NCBI GenBank assembly: GCA_902624315.1
Contig: CACNXC010000001.1
Span: 124,001-188,000, forward strand
Length of the DNA stretch: 64,000 bases
Direction of reading: 5' to 3'
Source of the DNA: an uncultured Pelagibacteraceae bacterium
GTDB taxonomy: Bacteria > Pseudomonadota > Alphaproteobacteria > Pelagibacterales > Pelagibacteraceae
Position 1 is the stretch's first letter, and the number at the start of each line of letters is the position of its first letter. This document shows positions 1 to 7,792 of this stretch, one piece after another. The notes under the pieces were generated by a model. The model had not been told where the DNA came from. It saw only the letters and a list, made by a program, of their open reading frames with translations, and did no database searches. The translations under genes and the position numbers were made by a program.

Positions 1-502
1 AAGAGATATCGTTCAAAACTATATCTTTTGCTTCATTTACAATTGAAGACAATCTAGCAGTCTCAGGTGAAATATCCGGATGGATTTTTTTTTGTATTTT
101 AACATAAGCTTTATTTACGTCTTCTTTTGTAATTTTTTTATTCATATCTAAATTTAATATTTTATATGCTTCAGTCACTGAAATTGAAGATGAGTTATTT
201 AGGTTCGATTGATTAAAAGAAAATCTTCCTGATCTTCTCAAAGTTTGAATTAATCTATAAAGAGATATTAATTGAAAAATAGATAGGCCCTTTAATTTTA
301 ATAATGCAAGACTAGCTAATGTAAAAGGCAACGTTAATAAAAAACGCCCACCTATGGCAAACAAAATTGCTAATACAATAAATCCAAGTATTAATAAAAT
401 CCTTAGACCTTTTGATATTTTTTTTGAGGAAATCTTAGTTATAAATTTCAATAGAAAGTATAAAATAGTCAAAATGACTAATGTATAAATTATGATATTC
501 AT
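1..502 (-). CDS. Membrane-anchored DnaJ-domain protein (partial, 3' end outside window)
   Basis: The frame opens at an ATG (500-502, read on the minus strand) and runs off the left edge, so only the first 167 residues are visible. Residues about 3-20 and 33-68 are strongly hydrophobic and look like membrane segments. From about residue 110 a J domain begins (EAYKILNL), with the diagnostic HPD triad at residues 141-143 followed by the helix IV region. This N-terminal membrane/C-terminal J-domain layout resembles the alphaproteobacterial Tim14/DjlA-like co-chaperones, which stimulate DnaK-type ATPases at the membrane. The family is inferred from the HPD motif and topology; the partner is unknown. 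It is divergent from the peptidase gene, with only 16 bases between the two start codons. Confidence 0.8.
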   Translation of the reverse strand, partial: MNIIIYTLVILTILYFLLKFITKISSKKISKGLRILLILGFIVLAILFAIGGRFLLTLPFTLASLALLKLKGLSIFQLISLYRLIQTLRRSGRFSFNQSNLNNSSSISVTEAYKILNLDMNKKITKEDVNKAYVKIQKKIHPDISPETARLSSIVNEAKDIVLNDIS

Positions 503-518
503 ATAGTTCTTCTTTTTT

Positions 519-2594
519 ATGAAGGTACCACAACTTAGAAAAAAACTGGAAATAAAATCTTGTCACAACACAAGTTGGGAAGATAATTACAGCTGGATAC
601 ATCAAAAAGATATTCTTGAAGTCTTAAAAGATAAAAATAAATTAAATCCAGAAGTAAAAAAATACTTGATTGAAGAAAACAATCACACTGACCATCATCT
701 TAAAGATACTAAAGACTTACAGAAAAAACTTTTTGATGAAATAAAGGGGAGAATAAAATTAGATGATGAGTCTCTTCCTTTTAGAGACCATACTTATGAT
801 TATTGGACAAAAACCACAACAGAAGGAAATTATTCTATCAAACTACGTAAAAAAATTAATACAGATAATGTTGAAGAAATTTGGAACGGAGATAAAGAAA
901 AAAAGAAATTAGGTGTTGAATATTTTGGAGTGGGGGATTTAGAGGTAAGCCATAACGATAAGTTACTTGCATATTCTCTCGATACCAAAGGATCAGAGTA
1001 TTACAAAATCTTCATAAGAGATATTTCAACAAATAAGTTGGTCACAAAAGAAATAACGGACACATCTGGTAGTATTACTTTTAGTCTAGACGATAAATAT
1101 ATTTTTTACTCAAAATTAGATGAAAATCATCGTGCCCGAAAAATATATAGACATAAAATTGGAGACCATTTAAGTGAGGATTATTTGGTCTTTGAAGAAA
1201 AAAGTGAAGCTTTTACAGTTGGAATAAGCTTAACTTCTGATGAAAAATATTATCTAATAACAACTTCTGATCACAACACATCAGAGCAATACTATTTTGG
1301 TGTTGATGAAATAACTCCAAAACCAAAATTAATCATTAAAAGACAAAGAGGAATTTTATACTCTATAAATTCTTGGGCTAACAATTTTTACAATCATACA
1401 AATAATGATGCTGAGGATTTTAAGATTGATATCTCATCAAGCTTAGAGAACCAAAATTGGAAACCTTTTGTACCTTCAAAAAATGAAGTTTTAATTGGTG
1501 GTTGTGTATTTTTAAAAAATTGGATAATTCGATCAGAAACTTCTGATGCATTAGATAAATTATTCATTAGAAATATATCAACAAATTTTGAGGAAGAATT
1601 ACTTTTTTCAGATGAAAAAGTATACGTACCAAATATTTCTCTTAAACAAAAAGATCGAAACACAGACGAAATTTACCTTGGATATTCATCGCCGAAAACT
1701 CCTTCAAGAGTTTATTCATATAATCTTTCAGATAAATCTAAAAAATTAGTTAAAGAACAAGAAATTCCATCAGGCCATAATTCAGAGGATTATATCGTAG
1801 AGAGAATTGAATATAAATCTCATGATGGAAGAATGGTTCCTTTAACGATAACAAGACATAAGAAAACCAAGATTGATGGAACTGCAAATGTCTTATTGTA
1901 CGGTTATGGTTCATACGGAAATTCAATGAGCCCCAGTTTTTCATCTACACGTTTAAGTTTGATCAACAGAGATATCATCTGGGCTACAGCTCATATTAGA
2001 GGTGGAATGGAAAAAGGCATGAAATGGTGGAAAGAAGGAAAATTAACAAACAAAAAAAATACTTTTGAGGATTACATTTATGCAGCTAAATATTTAATTG
2101 AAAGGAAATACTCTTCTGCTGGTAAGATCATTGGCATGGGTGGATCTGCAGGTGGATTATTAATGGGAGCAGTGGTAAACCAATCCCCAAAATTATTTTT
2201 AGGAATTATAATGGCGGTTCCATTTGTTGACTCTTTAACTACTAATCTTGATCACTCTCTACCATTAACAGTTGGCGAATTTGATGAGTTTGGTAATGCC
2301 AAAGATAATAAAGATCACTTTGATTATATATTTTCTTATGCTCCTTATAATAATATAAAAAAAATGGACTACCCTCATATGTTAATTACCACTAGTTTAA
2401 GTGACAATAGAGTATTGTTTGATGAGCCTGCTAAATTTACTGCCAAGCTAAGAGACTTAAAAACAGATAATAATTTATTACTTTTAAAAACAGAAATGGA
2501 TGCAGGTCATGGTGGAAAATCAGGTAGAGATGGCGCTATAGAAGAAATAGCTTTAGACTATGCTTTTGCACTAAAAATTTCAAAAAAAATTTAA
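519..2594 (+). CDS. ptrB: Oligopeptidase B / prolyl oligopeptidase family serine peptidase (S9)
   Basis: A cytoplasmic S9 serine peptidase that cleaves short peptides, usually after basic residues in the PtrB branch. The 691-residue length fits the family (about 680-710). The N-terminal part (about 70-410) is the seven-bladed propeller that gates the active site. The C-terminal part is an alpha/beta hydrolase with the nucleophile elbow GGSAGG (Ser543), the acidic residue in SDNRV (Asp629) and the histidine in DAGHGG (His664), so the triad is complete. The stretch RGGMEKGMKWW before the nucleophile is typical of PtrB. There is no signal peptide. No clear Shine-Dalgarno precedes the ATG, and the 16-base gap to the divergent J-domain gene means its promoter must lie within that gene. 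PtrB rather than prolyl endopeptidase is favoured by the C-terminal motifs, not proven. Confidence 0.9.
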   Translation: MKVPQLRKKLEIKSCHNTSWEDNYSWIHQKDILEVLKDKNKLNPEVKKYLIEENNHTDHHLKDTKDLQKKLFDEIKGRIKLDDESLPFRDHTYDYWTKTTTEGNYSIKLRKKINTDNVEEIWNGDKEKKKLGVEYFGVGDLEVSHNDKLLAYSLDTKGSEYYKIFIRDISTNKLVTKEITDTSGSITFSLDDKYIFYSKLDENHRARKIYRHKIGDHLSEDYLVFEEKSEAFTVGISLTSDEKYYLITTSDHNTSEQYYFGVDEITPKPKLIIKRQRGILYSINSWANNFYNHTNNDAEDFKIDISSSLENQNWKPFVPSKNEVLIGGCVFLKNWIIRSETSDALDKLFIRNISTNFEEELLFSDEKVYVPNISLKQKDRNTDEIYLGYSSPKTPSRVYSYNLSDKSKKLVKEQEIPSGHNSEDYIVERIEYKSHDGRMVPLTITRHKKTKIDGTANVLLYGYGSYGNSMSPSFSSTRLSLINRDIIWATAHIRGGMEKGMKWWKEGKLTNKKNTFEDYIYAAKYLIERKYSSAGKIIGMGGSAGGLLMGAVVNQSPKLFLGIIMAVPFVDSLTTNLDHSLPLTVGEFDEFGNAKDNKDHFDYIFSYAPYNNIKKMDYPHMLITTSLSDNRVLFDEPAKFTAKLRDLKTDNNLLLLKTEMDAGHGGKSGRDGAIEEIALDYAFALKISKKI

Positions 2595-2603
2595 TTTCTC
2601 AAT

Positions 2604-2634
2604 CTTGAAAAAACTTAAATCGTTCCTACATAAT
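2604..2634 (+). promoter_or_regulatory. Candidate RpoH (heat-shock) promoter of hsp20
   Basis: CTTGAAA at 2604-2610 is followed, 17 bases after the CTTG, by CCTACAT at 2625-2631. This resembles the alphaproteobacterial RpoH pattern of CTTG, a spacer of about 17, then CYTATNT, with one mismatch in the second box. Its position about 60 bases before the hsp20 start codon fits heat-shock control. The assignment is inference from pattern and context. Confidence 0.5.
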
Positions 2635-2643
2635 AAATGTAGG
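2625..2643. repeat. Perfect 7-bp inverted repeat in the hsp20 leader
   Basis: CCTACAT (2625-2631) and ATGTAGG (2637-2643) are perfect inverted copies around the 5-base loop AATAA. The left arm coincides with the putative -10 box of the heat-shock promoter, so the repeat could be an operator overlapping that promoter or, less likely, a hairpin at the start of the mRNA. It lacks the T tract of a terminator for ptrB. Confidence 0.6.
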
Positions 2644-2690
2644 TCGCCTAATGGGGCTTATAAATAAACTTGCTTAACAAAGGAGGATAT

Positions 2691-3137
2691 ATGACAAGTA
2701 AGGATCTATCTATATTTAACTCATTAAGACCATTCTCGATTGGGTTCGACGATATGTTTGATCAATTTGAGAATATGTTGGGAAATGGTGCAATGACAAT
2801 GCAATCCAATTACCCACCATACAACATCAGAAAGACTGGTAAAGATAACTACGCTATTGAAGTTGCTTTAGCAGGTTTCAACAAAAAGGATGTTGAGGTT
2901 GAGTTCGAAGATAATTTATTAACTGTAAGAACAAAACAAGTTGATAAATCTGAGGATAAAAATGCTGATGGAGAGATCATTCATAAGGGAATATCTCAAA
3001 GACAATTTGCTAGATCATTTACAATTGCTGATGACGTTAAAGTAAATGGTGCCGAGCTCAAAGATGGTCTTTTAACAATATCTTGCGAGAGAATTGTACC
3101 TGAGCATAAGAAGAAAAAACTAATCGAAATTAGATAA
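2691..3137 (+). CDS. Small heat-shock protein, Hsp20/alpha-crystallin family (IbpA-like)
   Basis: An ATP-independent holdase that binds unfolding proteins. The chosen start is the ATG at 2691 because AAAGGAGG lies just before it; an upstream in-frame TTG at 2670 would put that ribosome-binding site inside the gene. The resulting 148 residues match the IbpA class. The N-terminal segment (about 1-40) carries the hydrophobic, Phe-rich region with SIGFDDMFDQF. The alpha-crystallin domain follows (about 45-135), with the family signature AGFNKKDVEVEF and the late block AELKDGLLTISCER. The C-terminal tail is short and basic, and the canonical I-x-I/V anchor is not obvious. It stands alone between a putative heat-shock promoter and a hairpin at 3150-3174. 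Confidence 0.93.
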   Translation: MTSKDLSIFNSLRPFSIGFDDMFDQFENMLGNGAMTMQSNYPPYNIRKTGKDNYAIEVALAGFNKKDVEVEFEDNLLTVRTKQVDKSEDKNADGEIIHKGISQRQFARSFTIADDVKVNGAELKDGLLTISCERIVPEHKKKKLIEIR

Positions 3138-3149
3138 GTTAAAGCCTTG

Positions 3150-3174
3150 CTTGCGGGGCAACTAGCTCCGCAAG
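3150..3174. terminator. Hairpin between convergent hsp20 and lipoprotein genes
   Basis: CTTGCGG (3150-3156) pairs with CCGCAAG (3168-3174). The stem extends by a G-T wobble and two G-C pairs to a 10-bp stem around the loop AACTA. It is one of the few GC-rich hairpins in the window and sits between two convergent stop codons (3137 and 3179). No strong T tract follows on either strand, so it may act as a processing or stability element rather than a full intrinsic terminator. Confidence 0.55.
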
Positions 3175-3178
3175 TAAA

Positions 3179-3490
3179 CTAAAAACATCCTTTTGATGAA
3201 AATCCAATTACCACTGAGTTAGTGTCTACCTCAAATTTTCTTTCACAAGAAATACCATATTTTTTTGTTTTATATACAAGAACTTGATTTCCTTTTTCGT
3301 TCTTAAAATCTTCATCAGGATTTCCTAGATCAATTTTAAGTTCACTGGATAATTGACCTATATATTTACCCAATCTTTTATTTTCTTGCTCAACAATTTT
3401 GTCAGTTTTTTCTTGTACGGTCTGGCATGCAGTGACCATTAAGAAGAAACTAAGTAACAACACTATTAATTTAAAATTTCTCATTTTCAT
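3179..3490 (-). CDS. Small predicted lipoprotein of unknown function
   Basis: 103 residues with a signal peptide of the lipoprotein type: basic start (MKMRNFK), hydrophobic stretch IVLLLSFFLM, then the lipobox VTAC with Cys22 as the probable lipidated residue. The mature part begins with a charged helix (QEKTDKIVEQENKRLG) and ends in a small, probably beta-rich domain with Cys residues near the end (ISCER and KGCF) that could form a disulfide in the periplasm. I do not recognise a named family. A second ATG two codons downstream (3484) is an equally good start. It is convergent with hsp20 and divergent from the purine permease. Confidence 0.7.
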   Translation of the reverse strand: MKMRNFKLIVLLLSFFLMVTACQTVQEKTDKIVEQENKRLGKYIGQLSSELKIDLGNPDEDFKNEKGNQVLVYKTKKYGISCERKFEVDTNSVVIGFSSKGCF

Positions 3491-3540
3491 ATTCTAGCTT
3501 CTAAATATGACCAAAATATAAACTTCTTAGTTGAATTATG

Positions 3541-3574
3541 TTGATAAAATTAGATTTGGCTAAGTATTTATCAA
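3541..3574. promoter_or_regulatory. Two-part inverted repeat upstream of the purine permease
   Basis: TTGATAAA (3541-3548) and TTTATCAA (3567-3574) are perfect 8-bp inverted copies. Inside them TTAG (3550-3553) pairs with CTAA (3560-3563) around the loop ATTTGG. The element ends 34 bases before the permease start codon. It could be an operator for a dimeric repressor or a structured mRNA leader. TGATAAAAT inside the left arm also resembles an extended -10 box. It does not look like the three-way-junction purine riboswitch. Confidence 0.45.
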
Positions 3575-3608
3575 AAGAATCATCTAATTAATCAGGATAG
3601 GAGGAATA

Positions 3609-4919
3609 ATGTTAGACAAATATTTTGAGTACAAAAAACACAAAACAGATTTTAAAACAGAAGTAATAGCCGGAACTACTACTTTTTTAACCATGGCTTA
3701 TATCATGTTTTTAAATCCGTTTATTTTATCAGGTGAATTTGCTGGACCCGAAAAAGGTTTCTTTGATTTCGGCGCAGTTTACACTGCAACTATTCTAGCA
3801 ACTGCTTTGGCTTGTTTCATAATGGCATTTCATGGAAAAACTTGGCCGATTGGTCTTGCGCCAGGAATGGGGATTAATGCTTTTGTAGCTTTTGGGGTTT
3901 GTGCAGGTATGGGATATACACCGCAACAAGCTTTGGGTGCTGTATTAGTTGCTGGTGTATTATTTTTAATTATATCGTTAACACCAATAAGAGCATGGCT
4001 TATCAACTCTATCCCTAAGAGTTTAAAGTTAGGAATTGGTGCAGGAATTGGTTTGTTTTTAGCAATTATTGGTCTTCAGATAATGGAAGTGGTTGTTGAT
4101 AATCCTGTGACATTAGTACAGCTTGGAAATTTAAGTGATCCACTTGTTTTATTAGGATGCGCAACTTTTATTGCAATAATTGTTTTAGATAAGATGAACG
4201 TCAAAGGTAATATCATTATTGGTATTTTAGTATTTAGTATAATTGCTTGGGCCACGGGTCTTGCAAAGTTTAATGGTATTGCAAGTGCGCCGCCTTCAAT
4301 GACTTATCTTTTTGAATTTGATTTATCTGCAGCTATGACAGCTGGAATGTCTACGGTTATATTTACTCTATTGTTTGTAGACTTTTTTGATACTGCAGGA
4401 ACTTTAACTTCAGTTGCCAACGTAGCTGGAAAAGTGGGCAAAGATGGAAAAGTTAAAGACATCAATAAAGCAATGTTATCAGACAGCGTTAGTACTGTTG
4501 CTGGAGCTGTAATGGGAACCACAACTGTAACTAGTTACGTTGAGTCTGGGGCTGGGGTAAAAGCTGGTGGAAAGACTGGCATGACCTCTTTGGTAATTGG
4601 TATATTATTTTTGGCATGTATATTTTTTGCGCCCTTAGCAACTAGTTTGCCAAAACAAATTGATGGTGCTGCTTTACTTTTTGTTTCAGTTTTATTTATT
4701 AGAAATATTACTGACATAGAGTGGAATGATGTTTCAGAATCTGCTCCAGCAATTCTTGCGATGATCGCTATGCCTTTAACTTATAGTATCAGCAATGGTA
4801 TTGCTCTAGCTTTCGTATCATATGCTTTGATCAAGATATTCACTGGTAAATTTGCGACTACTTCACCAGCTATTTGGGTAATAGCAATTTTGAGTGTTGT
4901 AAGTTTTGCAGTTGCTTAA
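3609..4919 (+). CDS. NCS2/AzgA-family adenine/guanine/hypoxanthine permease
   Basis: An inner-membrane proton-coupled purine base importer. The 436 residues match the AzgA/PbuG branch of the NCS2 superfamily, and hydrophobic segments run through the whole length (about 12-14 helices). Family hallmarks include EVIAGTTTFLTMAYIMFLNP near the N terminus, GLAPGMGINAF about residue 80, and FVDFFDTAGTLTSVA about residue 260, the region that contributes to the substrate site. A good ribosome-binding site (GGATAGGAGG) precedes the ATG. It is convergent with a purine-type phosphoribosyltransferase whose stop codon lies inside the terminator of this gene, so import and salvage sit side by side. Uracil/xanthine permeases of NCS2 are a less likely alternative because the N-terminal signature is AzgA-like. 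Confidence 0.9.
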   Translation: MLDKYFEYKKHKTDFKTEVIAGTTTFLTMAYIMFLNPFILSGEFAGPEKGFFDFGAVYTATILATALACFIMAFHGKTWPIGLAPGMGINAFVAFGVCAGMGYTPQQALGAVLVAGVLFLIISLTPIRAWLINSIPKSLKLGIGAGIGLFLAIIGLQIMEVVVDNPVTLVQLGNLSDPLVLLGCATFIAIIVLDKMNVKGNIIIGILVFSIIAWATGLAKFNGIASAPPSMTYLFEFDLSAAMTAGMSTVIFTLLFVDFFDTAGTLTSVANVAGKVGKDGKVKDINKAMLSDSVSTVAGAVMGTTTVTSYVESGAGVKAGGKTGMTSLVIGILFLACIFFAPLATSLPKQIDGAALLFVSVLFIRNITDIEWNDVSESAPAILAMIAMPLTYSISNGIALAFVSYALIKIFTGKFATTSPAIWVIAILSVVSFAVA

Positions 4920-4930
4920 ATATTAATTTA

Positions 4931-4967
4931 ACAGGGCTAGTTTATACTAGCCCTGTTTATTTTTTTT
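4931..4967 (+). terminator. Strong intrinsic terminator after the purine permease
   Basis: ACAGGGCTAG (4931-4940) and CTAGCCCTGT (4947-4956) form a perfect 10-bp stem around TTTATA, followed by TTATTTTTTTT (4957-4967). This is the clearest intrinsic terminator in the window. The stop codon of the convergent phosphoribosyltransferase (4947-4949) lies in its right arm; the long T tract is present only for plus-strand transcription. Confidence 0.92.
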
Positions 4968-5474
4968 CACAATCTCCTCAATAGAGAATTCTTCATAATG
5001 TTCTGTAGGTTGAACAATCCAAGGATCTGAATCTAATCTGATAGGACAAAAATCAGGTTCGAAAGTTGACGATTTCTTTTTCCATAAACAAGCAGTTTTT
5101 ACTTCTTTTATATAATCTTTAGTTGGGCCATAATTTTTTAACCACTCAATGCTTTTATTAAGCGTTAAACCAGTATCTGAAAGATCATCTATTAGAAGAA
5201 CCTTATTAAAATCTTTGTTATTTGCCAAAGAACTTATTTCTCTTGCAAACATCAATTGGCCCTGTTGATCCTCTAAACCTTTACCTGAATAACTTTGAAT
5301 AACAATATATGCAATTGGTAATTTCAAAATTCTTGATAAAATATCAATAATAGGAGCTGCACCTCTCATAATACCAACTAATACAGTTGGTTTATATTTT
5401 TCATGAATTTGTATTGCTAACTTTTCAACAATTTGAGTATATTCATCAAAACTGATAATTAATTTCTCTGCCAT
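4947..5474 (-). CDS. Purine-type phosphoribosyltransferase (Gpt/Xpt/Hpt-like)
   Basis: A type I phosphoribosyltransferase that would join a purine base to PRPP in salvage. The PRPP-binding signature VLLIDDLSDTG is present, preceded by the PRPP loop region VGIMRGAAPIIDIL. Near the end, DSDPWIVQPTEHY resembles the base-recognition hood of xanthine-guanine phosphoribosyltransferase. From the ATG at 5474 the protein is 175 residues, which fits the family; an in-frame ATG at 5489 would add five residues and neither has a clear ribosome-binding site. It faces the NCS2 purine permease across a shared terminator, supporting a role in purine rather than pyrimidine salvage. The exact base specificity cannot be read by eye. 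Confidence 0.82.
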   Translation of the reverse strand: MAEKLIISFDEYTQIVEKLAIQIHEKYKPTVLVGIMRGAAPIIDILSRILKLPIAYIVIQSYSGKGLEDQQGQLMFAREISSLANNKDFNKVLLIDDLSDTGLTLNKSIEWLKNYGPTKDYIKEVKTACLWKKKSSTFEPDFCPIRLDSDPWIVQPTEHYEEFSIEEIVKKNKQG

Positions 5475-5517
5475 GAAATTTATTATCATAATTAAAAATA
5501 ATTAAAAAGGAGAAATC

Positions 5518-5814
5518 ATGAAAGCTTATTGGATAAGTTTGTATACTAAAGTTAATGACCAAGAAAATTTAAAAAAGTATGCAGAGACAGTAACTCCAAT
5601 TATTAAAAGTTATGGTGGTTTACCTTTGGTTAGAGGTGGTAAACATACAACTTTCGATGGTGATGATTTTTTAAGAACTGTGGTTTGGGAATTTCCAAAT
5701 TACGAGCAAGCTTTAAAATGTCATCAATCTAAAGAATATCAGGCTGGTTGGGATTTAGCCAAAAAGACCACTATAAGACACATGCAAATCGTTGAGGGAT
5801 TTAGTACTGAATAG
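5518..5814 (+). CDS. DUF1330 family protein
   Basis: 98 residues of the small dimeric ferredoxin-like (antibiotic-monooxygenase-like fold) DUF1330 family. Visible features are the N-terminal beta strand MKAYWISLYTKV, the block LVRGGKHTTFDGDD in the middle, and VVWEFPNYEQALKCHQSKEY, where family members have a conserved strand, proline and helix. A clear ribosome-binding site (AAAAAGGAGAA) precedes the ATG. Its function is unknown. It lies divergent from the phosphoribosyltransferase with 43 bases between starts, and its 3' end overlaps the convergent glycosylase by 14 bases. Confidence 0.85.
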   Translation: MKAYWISLYTKVNDQENLKKYAETVTPIIKSYGGLPLVRGGKHTTFDGDDFLRTVVWEFPNYEQALKCHQSKEYQAGWDLAKKTTIRHMQIVEGFSTE

Positions 5815-6436
5815 GTTCAGGATCTATACTTCTCCATAAATACCATGTAGCTACTGAGCAATAAGGTGAAAATCTTTTTTGAAGTAAAGACACAAATTTT
5901 TCTGGTGGAAAATATTTTTTATTATAATTTTTAGAAATCGCTCGCAAAAGACCAATATCTTGTATAGGCCAAATGTCAGATCTATTATAAGTAAAAAGTA
6001 AAATCATTTCAGCCGACCATCTACCTATTTGTCTTAAATTAGATAAATAAACTATAGCTTCCTCATCACTCATATTCTTTATTAATTTAGGATTAAAGGA
6101 TTTATTAAGAATTTGTTTGGCTAAACTTTTTATTCCTAAGACTTTTTGCCTACTTAATCCACAATTTTTAAGTTGTGTTGAGGTCAATTTAGATACAGTT
6201 TTTGGATTAATTTTATTTTTACATTTTTTCTTAAATTTTAAAAAAACTGAATTTGCTGCAGCAACACTTATTTGCTGACCAATAATACTTTTGCATAATG
6301 AAAAAAAAATATCCTTTCTTGAAGTAAGAATCGTTTCATCGGGGCTTTGATAATTTTTAATTAATCTTGACATTATTTTATCCCTTTTGGATAAATATCT
6401 TTTAGCTTTATTCCAATATTTTGGAACTTTAGTCAT
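5801..6436 (-). CDS. DNA-3-methyladenine glycosylase, AlkA-type HhH-GPD
   Basis: A base-excision repair glycosylase that removes alkylated bases. The 211 residues carry the AlkA-type core SIIGQQISVAAA about residues 50-61, a helix-hairpin-helix with the loop LRQIGRWSAEM at 134-144 and the GPD-type segment WPIQDIGLLRA with the catalytic Asp160. There is no Cys-cluster iron-sulfur site and the helix-hairpin-helix lysine of bifunctional enzymes is absent, so it should be monofunctional. The N-terminal domain of E. coli AlkA is missing, as in the shorter bacterial class. Its start overlaps the end of the upstream DMT transporter by 8 bases, so the two are probably co-transcribed. Confidence 0.9.
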   Translation of the reverse strand: MTKVPKYWNKAKRYLSKRDKIMSRLIKNYQSPDETILTSRKDIFFSLCKSIIGQQISVAAANSVFLKFKKKCKNKINPKTVSKLTSTQLKNCGLSRQKVLGIKSLAKQILNKSFNPKLIKNMSDEEAIVYLSNLRQIGRWSAEMILLFTYNRSDIWPIQDIGLLRAISKNYNKKYFPPEKFVSLLQKRFSPYCSVATWYLWRSIDPEPIQY

Positions 6437-7313
6437 TGATTGTTTTAGAAGTGATTATTTTTTTATTGTAAATTTCTCTTCTAAAAATAATTAATGTTGA
6501 AATGATTACCAAAGAGGCTCCAAGAAGAGTTTTGATTGTTGGAACCTCGCCCCAAATGAAATATCCAAAAATTATTGCAAACAAAAGAGCTAAATATTTT
6601 AAAGGAGTTACCAAAGAAACCTCTGAATATTTATATGACTGACCTAACCATAAATTTGCAACGCCTCCAAAAATGCCAACAAAAGATAATAAAATAAAAT
6701 CCTGTAAATTAGGCATAACCCATCCTTGTGGAATAGTTAAAAAACTCAATAAGGTTATTGATAATGAAAAATAAAATGAAATTAACCAAACTGGTTCTGT
6801 GGTCGATAACTGTCTTATTGATATCGCTACATAAGATAGACCAAGACAAAATATAATGGGAAAAATATAATAAATGTTAAGTTCACTTATCCCTGGTTCA
6901 GTGATTACTAATATTCCTATAAAACCAACTATAACAGCTAACCATCTATAAATACCAACTTTTTCACTTAATAAAAAAATTGAAAATATAGTTGTAAAAA
7001 TTGGAGCAGCAAAAGAAATACTTACCACAGTTGCGAGGGGTAATTTTCTTAAGGCAATAAAAATTGCTACTAAAGCAATTAAACCCGACAAGCACCTTAG
7101 GGCATGTAAGCCTGGTCTTTTGGTTTGATAAAAATTGTGAAGTCTATCTCTTGGTATAATGAAAAAATAAAATAGTATCCCAAAAAACCCTCTAAAAAAT
7201 AAAACCTGTCCAATTGGATAATCGACTGACCACTTGACAATTATATCCATTAGTGAAAATGCACAAACAGACATAAACATATACAAAAATCCTAATTGAT
7301 TTTTACTAAGCAT
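6429..7313 (-). CDS. DMT superfamily (EamA) transporter
   Basis: A 294-residue inner-membrane protein with ten hydrophobic segments arranged as two EamA repeats (about residues 5-140 and 150-285). The first repeat has the family-typical block FAAPIFTTIFSIFLLSEKVG and the second YLALLFAIIFGYFIWGEVPT, the expected E-containing end of helix 9. Such proteins export or import small metabolites such as amino acids, S-adenosylmethionine or nucleotides; the substrate cannot be told from sequence. It is upstream of and overlaps the alkylation-repair glycosylase, and starts 35 bases from the divergent msrA. Confidence 0.88.
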   Translation of the reverse strand: MLSKNQLGFLYMFMSVCAFSLMDIIVKWSVDYPIGQVLFFRGFFGILFYFFIIPRDRLHNFYQTKRPGLHALRCLSGLIALVAIFIALRKLPLATVVSISFAAPIFTTIFSIFLLSEKVGIYRWLAVIVGFIGILVITEPGISELNIYYIFPIIFCLGLSYVAISIRQLSTTEPVWLISFYFSLSITLLSFLTIPQGWVMPNLQDFILLSFVGIFGGVANLWLGQSYKYSEVSLVTPLKYLALLFAIIFGYFIWGEVPTIKTLLGASLVIISTLIIFRREIYNKKIITSKTIND

Positions 7314-7348
7314 ACGAATAATTTGTAAATTAATTTAAATCATAATCA

Positions 7349-7792
7349 ATGGAAATTGCAGTTTTAGCACTTGGATGTTTTTGGGGACCTGAAATCAAAT
7401 TCAGCAAAATTAATGGTGTTATCAAAACTGAAGTTGGCTATTGCGGTGGTAATAGTTCACAAACCACCTATAAAGAAGTTTGCACAGGGAGTACAAATCA
7501 TGCTGAAGTTGTTAAAATTGATTTTGATGAGAAGGTAATTACTTATGAAGAAATTTTGAAAATTTTTTTTGAAATTCATGACCCAACTACACTAAATTCT
7601 CAAGGACCAGATTTTGGTACACAATATAGAAGTGAAATCTTTTATTTGAATGACAATCAAAAAAAAATTGCAGAAGATGTTCTGGACCAGGTCAATAAAA
7701 AGTTATCAGGGAAAGTAGTAACAAAAATTTCCCTACTAAAAAACTATTGTATTGCTGAGGAATATCATCAAAAATATTTAGAAAAGAGATAA
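7349..7792 (+). CDS. msrA: Peptide-methionine (S)-S-oxide reductase
   Basis: Repairs oxidised methionine in proteins, using thioredoxin. The catalytic motif GCFWGPE places the nucleophilic Cys at residue 10, next to the start, so the protein has no N-terminal extension and at 147 residues is at the short end of the family. Other family blocks are GYCGG at 31-35, HAEVVKIDFD, FFEIHDPTTLN, GTQYRSEIFY and the C-terminal AEEYHQKYL. A Cys just before AEEYHQ could serve as resolving residue, but family members vary here. Its stop codon overlaps the start of the sulfurtransferase gene by one base. Confidence 0.95.
   Translation: MEIAVLALGCFWGPEIKFSKINGVIKTEVGYCGGNSSQTTYKEVCTGSTNHAEVVKIDFDEKVITYEEILKIFFEIHDPTTLNSQGPDFGTQYRSEIFYLNDNQKKIAEDVLDQVNKKLSGKVVTKISLLKNYCIAEEYHQKYLEKR

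Noticed and set aside
3490-3608. Purine (guanine/adenine) riboswitch before the NCS2 permease
   Set aside because: The three-helix junction and its conserved loop sequences are not present; only an inverted repeat is seen.
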